DNA of 21,276 nt from assembly GCA_033765345.1 (NCBI GenBank), contig JANRIC010000090.1, positions 1-21,276 on the forward strand, in the 5' to 3' direction. The notes beneath the pieces are model-generated. The model had not been told where the DNA came from. It searched no databases and saw only the letters and a program-made list of their open reading frames with translations. Below are positions 21,233 through 21,276 of this stretch, piece after piece; position 1 is the stretch's first letter, and each line of letters starts with the position of its first letter. The position numbers and the translations under genes were made by a program. The stretch comes from JANRIC01 sp033765345 (GTDB lineage: Bacteria > Bacteroidota > Bacteroidia > Cytophagales > Microscillaceae).

Positions 21233-21263
21233 TGTTTGTGTAATAAGTAAGTTTACACAAACA
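21233..21263. repeat. 11-bp perfect inverted repeat with 9-bp spacer
   Basis: TGTTTGTGTAA (21233-21243) and TTACACAAACA (21253-21263) are perfect inverted arms around TAAGTAAGT. The site lies about 95 bp upstream of the toxin remnant. The size fits a recombinase core site, a dimeric-repressor operator or the edge of a mobile element. The window ends too soon to tell. Confidence 0.6.
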
Positions 21264-21276
21264 AAATTATCCAGAA

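Overview
The window looks like chromosomal DNA of a Bacteroidota bacterium, probably of the Cytophagia/Cytophagales type. The reasons are moderate GC, AT-rich intergenic DNA, start codons mostly without a Shine-Dalgarno sequence, one good TTTG / TAnnTTTG-like promoter, a TPR plus periplasmic-binding-protein lipid-free exported protein, and abundant short intergenic repeats. The lineage is inferred from style and gene content, not from a marker gene. I saw no rRNA, tRNA, CRISPR array, intact insertion sequence or prophage.

Layout. From 362 to 8868 there are five minus-strand genes: histidine ammonia-lyase (hutH), a membrane-anchored alpha/beta hydrolase, glutamate-1-semialdehyde aminomutase (hemL), an exported TPR/periplasmic-binding protein, and a large FtsX-type ABC permease with no ATPase beside it. 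Next come an MBL-fold hydrolase (+), a small helical 11-mer-repeat protein (-), dapD of lysine/peptidoglycan synthesis (+), and a two-domain VOC protein (-). From 13385 to 16517 lies a probable minus-strand operon read as DUF486 membrane protein, Rpn/PDDEXK_2 nuclease, D12-class DNA adenine methylase and exported nucleoside hydrolase. A divergent plus-strand pair follows: a DUF697 GTPase overlapping a membrane-anchored GH25 lysozyme. Then come a small Cys-rich protein (-), a fused APH-like/P-loop kinase (+) and a truncated AbiEii-type toxin remnant (-) at the right edge.

Most genes are ordinary housekeeping or accessory genes. The remarkable part is between them. Four tandem arrays (23-358, 4367-4450, 6231-6310, 12771-13089) have different sequences but periods that are all multiples of 7 bp (21, 7, 7 and 21/42). 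Three of them begin within 3 to 9 bp after the stop codon of a minus-strand gene. The fourth has A-tracts spaced alternately 10 and 11 bp, exactly 10.5 on average, which is the layout of intrinsically curved DNA. It also carries eight GATC sites on a strict 21-bp lattice, 1.3 kb from the methylase gene.

At the gene-organisation level, the nuclease and methylase genes share one reading frame with a single stop codon between them, and the methylase ends in a sliding-clamp-type QLNLF motif. The array after hutH continues the hutH frame as perfect coiled-coil-like heptads. The lysozyme gene has no normal start and looks frameshifted at an A5 run.
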